From: Oscillospiraceae bacterium
Lineage (GTDB): Bacteria > Bacillota > Clostridia > Oscillospirales > Acutalibacteraceae
Direction: 5' to 3'
DNA: 9,052 nucleotides
NCBI GenBank assembly: GCA_902796535.1
Contig: CADBPL010000192.1
Span: forward strand, 1 to 9,052
Shown: piece after piece, positions 7,007 to 9,052 of the stretch
Position numbering within the stretch: position 1 is the stretch's first letter
Layout: each line of letters starts with the position of its first letter
Position numbers and translations under genes: made by a program
The notes under the pieces: model-generated
The model's input: only the letters and a program-made list of their open reading frames with translations
Told to the model about the DNA's origin: nothing
Databases searched by the model: none

Positions 7007-7034
7007 ATTATTATATTTTAATTATTATATTTTA
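7007..7034 (-). repeat. Exact 14-bp tandem duplication upstream of the binding-protein gene
   Basis: ATTATTATATTTTA occurs twice head to tail with no mismatch (7007-7020 and 7021-7034). On the coding strand each copy holds TATAAT (7015-7010 and 7029-7024), a consensus -10 box. No good -35 is found 17 bases upstream of either, so promoter activity is uncertain. It fills most of the 48-base gap between the two lipoprotein genes and lies just above the AGGAGG. Confidence 0.7.
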
Positions 7035-7040
7035 TAACAT

Positions 7041-8714
7041 TTAATCCACATAAGAGCAGGGCATACGCAGCAGCGCCTGCCCGGTCGCCGCCTCGATGAG
7101 GAAGGCTGTGTTGTCTTTGACGCCGCAGTAATAGTCCTTGCCGTCTATGTGGTAAACTCTGACGTAATCGCACGCGTCGACCAGCGTCTTGCCCGTTTCG
7201 ATTTCGATCACCTGATAGATCGTTTCCGTGTCATAGTCATCGCTTTCGATCGGAAAGACGTAACACTCCACGCAGGTCTGCGCTTCCTCTTCGGGGTAAC
7301 CGATCGACTTTTGCATATTGCTTGATTCGTCGTGGCAAACGAAGCTGTATTTCTCCTCCATCGTTTTGGCGTCGATCACGTGAGAAACCAGCTTTTTTTC
7401 TTCGCCTGTGGAAATCTCCAACAGCCTCTCGTTCACCATCGAGCGCCGTTCCCCTATGTCAGCAATGGTCTTTTTGACCGTGCCGTCACGCGTGAAGAGG
7501 TAGCCGTTTTTGTTGGCGTCAACGCCGAGGAACAGATTCGTTTCAAAAAACGGTTCCACCGAGACCAGCTCCTTGCCGTTTGCCATGATCGGTTTGTGAC
7601 CGCCGAGAATCGTGTAGCAGGCAGACTCTTCCCCGTTACTTTTCCAGTGGATCGGTTCGTTGTTGAACCATTCGATCTCATTGAATTCGATCTCGTCTGC
7701 GTCGGCGGTGAACACCTTTTTCAGGTTCTCATCCAAAACTGTCGTTGTATGATCATCGCCGCATATGAAGTATTTGTCTTGATAGGCACTCGTATTGTCG
7801 TAGATCGGCTTGATCAGCCAGGAACCGTCTTTTTTCAGGATCCCGCTTTTCGAGACGGTATCATAGCCATCGCCGTCGCGGAACCACTCCACTAACTCGC
7901 CGATGAAATAATTGGTGCAATCCTTGCAGGAATAGATGTAGCCCTGGATCGTCTTCAGCTCCCTGCCGTTTTTGTCGAGCAGTGTGGTGAAGGTTTTTTC
8001 GCCCTTTTCCACCCTCACCGTGAAGCATTCCGCCTCCTCGCAAACGCTGAATTCACTGATATTCTGTTTGTCGAACAGCTTCTTGCCGTTGAAATCATAA
8101 ACGGCAACGCTTTTCGTCTCATAGCTGAAAGCAAAGATCCGCTGCGCTTTGGCGAGCGAGCCGCAGTATGAGGTCTCCCAATCTTCGTAATCCTGCTCGA
8201 TGCTCCATTTGCCGTTGATGGGGAGAATCGTCATCTGAACGCGGCTTTTCCCGTTCACCGCATCGCTCTTGTACAAAAAATACAATCCGTTTTCCGTGTA
8301 AATGTTTTCATACACCGCGTCGGTGACCACGGCGCCGTCCGCCTTCATCAGGCCGTAGCGGGGATACTGATCGTCAAACGACCAGTCCTCGTCTTCAAAC
8401 CCGGTCTCTTCGGATCGATAAAGCCGATAATCGCCGATATACGGCAAAAGTGTGCCGTACTGATCGGACGGTTGAAATTTGTCAACATAATCGGCCGTCA
8501 TGCGTTGATAGACGGTTCCGTCGTAGTAAGGCCCGATCTTCGGCAGACTGGAAAGCTGAAAAAAGGGTGAGCCGTCTGCCGGCGCAGACGCCTCCTGCGT
8601 CGGCTGCACGGCAGCCTGCGTCGTCGGCTCCGACGGCTTCAGGGGGGCGGAACAGGCAGTAAAAACGGTGAGCACAAAAAGAACAGACAAAACCAACATG
8701 AGTCGTTTTTTCAC
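7041..8714 (-). CDS. Large lipoprotein with WG-repeat-like segments, function unknown
   Basis: I do not recognise a named function. The GTG start at 8712-8714 is chosen because AGGAGG (8723-8728) sits 8 bases before it. The longer frame from an ATG at 8735 would place that SD inside the coding region and add seven residues before the KKR of the signal peptide. The resulting 557-aa protein has a signal peptide (KKRLMLVLSVLFVLTVFTAC) with lipidation Cys21, then a disordered P/T/Q/A linker to about residue 47. The mature part is beta-rich and acidic. Segments RYGLMKADGAVVTDAVYENIY-like (119-139) and SGILKKDGSWLIKPIYDN-like (about 290-307) match the WG-repeat pattern (YG-x-DG-x-I-P-x-YD), suggesting a propeller-like surface-anchored fold. 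The C-terminus ends ATGQALLRMPCSYVD, closely like the end of the next gene upstream. Confidence 0.85.
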   Translation of the reverse strand: MKKRLMLVLSVLFVLTVFTACSAPLKPSEPTTQAAVQPTQEASAPADGSPFFQLSSLPKIGPYYDGTVYQRMTADYVDKFQPSDQYGTLLPYIGDYRLYRSEETGFEDEDWSFDDQYPRYGLMKADGAVVTDAVYENIYTENGLYFLYKSDAVNGKSRVQMTILPINGKWSIEQDYEDWETSYCGSLAKAQRIFAFSYETKSVAVYDFNGKKLFDKQNISEFSVCEEAECFTVRVEKGEKTFTTLLDKNGRELKTIQGYIYSCKDCTNYFIGELVEWFRDGDGYDTVSKSGILKKDGSWLIKPIYDNTSAYQDKYFICGDDHTTTVLDENLKKVFTADADEIEFNEIEWFNNEPIHWKSNGEESACYTILGGHKPIMANGKELVSVEPFFETNLFLGVDANKNGYLFTRDGTVKKTIADIGERRSMVNERLLEISTGEEKKLVSHVIDAKTMEEKYSFVCHDESSNMQKSIGYPEEEAQTCVECYVFPIESDDYDTETIYQVIEIETGKTLVDACDYVRVYHIDGKDYYCGVKDNTAFLIEAATGQALLRMPCSYVD

Positions 8715-8722
8715 GGGCAAAA

Positions 8723-8728
8723 CCTCCT
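8723..8728 (-). promoter_or_regulatory. Shine-Dalgarno that fixes the GTG start of the large lipoprotein
   Basis: AGGAGG on the coding strand, 8 bases before GTG 8714. It excludes the upstream ATG (8735) as the main start, because the SD would then lie at codons 3-5 of the gene. Confidence 0.8.
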
Positions 8729-8758
8729 GCTTCATGCGATCGGACAGAAACTGTCTTT

Positions 8759-8787
8759 ATCATAATACATCAGCAGAAATCAGTCAA
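8759..8787 (-). promoter_or_regulatory. Likely promoter of the large lipoprotein gene
   Basis: -35 TTGACT (8787-8782) and -10 TATGAT (8764-8759) with a 17-base spacer, each one base from consensus. The -35 overlaps the last codons and stop of the upstream paralogue. Expected transcription start is about 8752, inside a small palindrome GACAG-TTT-CTGTC (8743-8755). The binding-protein gene may be cotranscribed, since no terminator is seen at 7003-7040. Confidence 0.65.
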
Positions 8788-9052
8788 GAATCTGACATGG
8801 AATTCTTAAAAGCACATTGCCGTCAATATCCTCCACCGTCGAAACGCCGTCTTTCAGGATGTTGTAATATTCCCTGCCGTTAACAGTAAACACCTGGGCC
8901 GCGTCGAGGCGATCAGCCACCGTTTTGCCGGTTTCGGCGTCAACGATTTTGCAATATGGCAAATTGCCCTCACTGTTTTCCTCGGTTACTTCATACAGCT
9001 TCAATTGACTGTCGTCTTTTTTAAAAGGTGAGCCGTCCCAACACACCGTAAC
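8780..9052 (-). CDS. Paralogous WG-like lipoprotein/secreted protein, C-terminal part (5' end outside window)
   Basis: The last 90 codons of a gene that continues past the right edge; the frame is open through base 9052, so the GTG at 9044-9046 need not be the start. Its C-terminus aligns without large gaps to that of the large lipoprotein next door. Shared elements are ETGKT followed by D, V-x-x-[IV]-[DN]-G-[KR]-[DE]-YY, KD-x4-[IV], and LLR[IM]PC near the end (LLRIPCQILD here, LLRMPCSYVD there). The two are therefore tandem duplicates. Another shared piece, DGSPF, occurs near this fragment's left end and at residues 47-51 of the large protein. Function unknown. It ends 65 bases before the next gene's start and carries that gene's -35 box in its tail. 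Confidence 0.8.
   Translation of the reverse strand, partial: VTVCWDGSPFKKDDSQLKLYEVTEENSEGNLPYCKIVDAETGKTVADRLDAAQVFTVNGREYYNILKDGVSTVEDIDGNVLLRIPCQILD

Noticed and set aside
8715..8735. ATG at 8735 as start of the large lipoprotein
   Set aside because: The AGGAGG would be inside the coding sequence, and the signal peptide naturally begins at GTG 8714.

Overview
The window suggests an anaerobic Gram-positive Bacillota (Clostridia, probably Oscillospirales/Ruminococcaceae-like). The reasons are the hrcA-grpE-dnaK-dnaJ order under a perfect CIRCE operator, a DnaK without the extra N-terminal segment of proteobacterial DnaK, the tail of a type III glutamine synthetase, lipoproteins with T/Q/E-rich linkers, and AGGAGG-type ribosome binding sites. 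The genus is inference; no rRNA or other decisive marker is present.

Layout, left to right. The 3' end of a glutamine synthetase III gene (+ strand) enters from the left edge. It meets a convergent minus-strand block at a 25-bp perfect hairpin (411-465), which should terminate transcription from both sides. The minus-strand block reads from about 6000 down to 462: promoter and CIRCE (5935-6000), hrcA, grpE, dnaK, dnaJ and a HAD phosphatase whose start overlaps the dnaJ stop by 4 bases. This is a complete class I heat-shock operon: HrcA represses at CIRCE, and DnaK, DnaJ and GrpE form the Hsp70 folding machine. The HAD enzyme is probably a phosphoglycolate-phosphatase-like housekeeping or metabolite-repair enzyme that is translationally coupled to dnaJ. 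Upstream of hrcA, on the same strand, are three lipoprotein-type genes: an orphan PstS-like binding protein, a 557-aa lipoprotein with WG-repeat-like segments and, cut by the right edge, the C-terminus of a paralogue of that lipoprotein.

The coding content is mostly ordinary; the interesting signals are regulatory. First, grpE has a strong Shine-Dalgarno sequence that lies 58 nt from its first plausible ATG, and a nested inverted repeat (7+6+4 bp) fills that gap exactly, so the hairpin may bring SD and start together and could sense temperature. Second, the hrcA promoter lies inside a separate 14-bp perfect inverted repeat, and the CIRCE itself has extra outer symmetry. Third, a GC-rich hairpin between dnaK and dnaJ, plus a short sequence complementary to the dnaJ SD, could set the DnaK:DnaJ ratio. 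Fourth, the binding-protein gene is preceded by an exact 14-bp tandem duplication carrying two TATAAT boxes. I see no CRISPR array, insertion sequence, tRNA, rRNA, prophage or clear new multi-gene system.
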